From Streptosporangiales bacterium (GTDB lineage Bacteria > Actinomycetota > Actinomycetes > Streptosporangiales > WHST01): a stretch of 33,572 bases of DNA. The notes beneath the pieces are model-generated. The model searched no databases. It saw nothing but the letters and a program-made list of their open reading frames with translations, and was not told where the DNA came from. Below, piece after piece: positions 33,438 to 33,572 of this stretch; position 1 is the stretch's first letter, and each line of letters opens with the position of its first letter. Made by a program: the position numbers and the translations under genes. The stretch is taken from NCBI GenBank assembly GCA_009379955.1, contig WHST01000072.1:1-33572 (forward strand), given 5' to 3'.

Positions 33438-33572
33438 GGATGCGCTGATTTTCTGGTTCGTCCGGGGTGCCGTCTGGCTGGGTGCTGGGGATCGCGGAAT
33501 GATGAGGTGTGCGCAGCGATCAGGCCAGTTTCACCGATGTCGAGTACGGCAACCGTCGACGGGTCTCCCGCC
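33438..33572 (+). mobile_element. Left end of an IS5-like insertion sequence, cut by the window edge
   Basis: The stretch after CTAG (33434-33437) begins GGATGCGCTGATTTTCTGG, holds about 70 bp of non-coding DNA and leads into the start of an IS5-type transposase at 33509. The CTAG could be the target duplication used by many IS5-group elements. The right end is outside the window, so terminal repeats and duplication cannot be confirmed. Confidence 0.5.
33509..33572 (+). CDS. IS5-family transposase, N-terminal fragment (runs off the window)
   Basis: From GTG 33509 the frame reads VRSDQASFTDVEYGNRRRVSR to the end of the window. This matches the N-terminal pattern of IS5-type transposases (for example LTFADSEFSSKRRQTR in E. 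coli IS5). TGAGGT lies just upstream. Only 21 codons are visible, so the DDE catalytic residues cannot be checked. Confidence 0.6.
   Translation, partial: MRSDQASFTDVEYGNRRRVSR

Overview
The window is very GC-rich and codes densely, mostly on the minus strand, with actinobacterial gene order and gene types: a Z-decaprenyl-type uppS next to recO, a leuA with a leucine-rich leader peptide, and an era / deaminase-like / CorC / ybeY / phoH / HIT run. It is a chromosomal segment of an actinomycete. Genus cannot be fixed from the sequence alone.

Region 1 (1-382) has no gene. It holds a strong hairpin (36-76) and three copies of a 20-24 bp repeat (141-298), two of which form a palindrome just beyond the last gene of the next operon.

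Region 2 (383-10717, all minus) reads as one operon of 12 genes that overlap or lie at most about 65 bp apart: an FCD-type GntR regulator, a dihydroorotase/hydantoinase-like cyclic amidohydrolase, an LLM flavin/F420 oxidoreductase, an alpha/beta hydrolase, a second LLM oxidoreductase, a four-gene NMT1/SsuA-type ABC importer, an N-carbamoylsarcosine-amidase-like cysteine hydrolase, a cupin and a RidA-fold protein. The enzyme classes match those of the Rut uracil-degradation pathway (RutA LLM, RutB isochorismatase-like, RutC RidA, RutD alpha/beta hydrolase), but with a ring-opening amidohydrolase and a dedicated importer added. I read it as an undescribed catabolic system for an N-heterocycle (pyrimidine, hydantoin or related ureide). 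It is the most interesting locus here.

Region 3 (10839-24676) is mostly housekeeping: dusB, glyS, a monooxygenase-fold protein, a small membrane protein, uppS, recO, leuA with leader peptide, a protealysin-like M4 protease with its emfourin-type inhibitor, a CPBP protease, era, a deaminase-like protein without zinc ligands, a CorC/CNNM protein, ybeY and phoH. Two clusters of a 19-bp self-complementary repeat lie at gene ends and probably act as terminators. A 21-bp perfect inverted repeat carries the ribosome-binding site and start codon of the small membrane protein.

Region 4 (24808-33572): in many actinobacteria rsmE lies close to HIT-phoH-ybeY. Here about 7.5 kb of accessory genes separates them: an ECF sigma factor with a GerMN/Gmad2 membrane protein, a MarR regulator divergent from an HpaB-type oxygenase, and a WXG-like / toxin-like / putative immunity cassette together with a second, decayed copy that keeps only its putative immunity gene. 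An Rrf2 regulator lies between the two cassettes. The window ends in the start of an IS5-like transposase directly upstream of rsmE.
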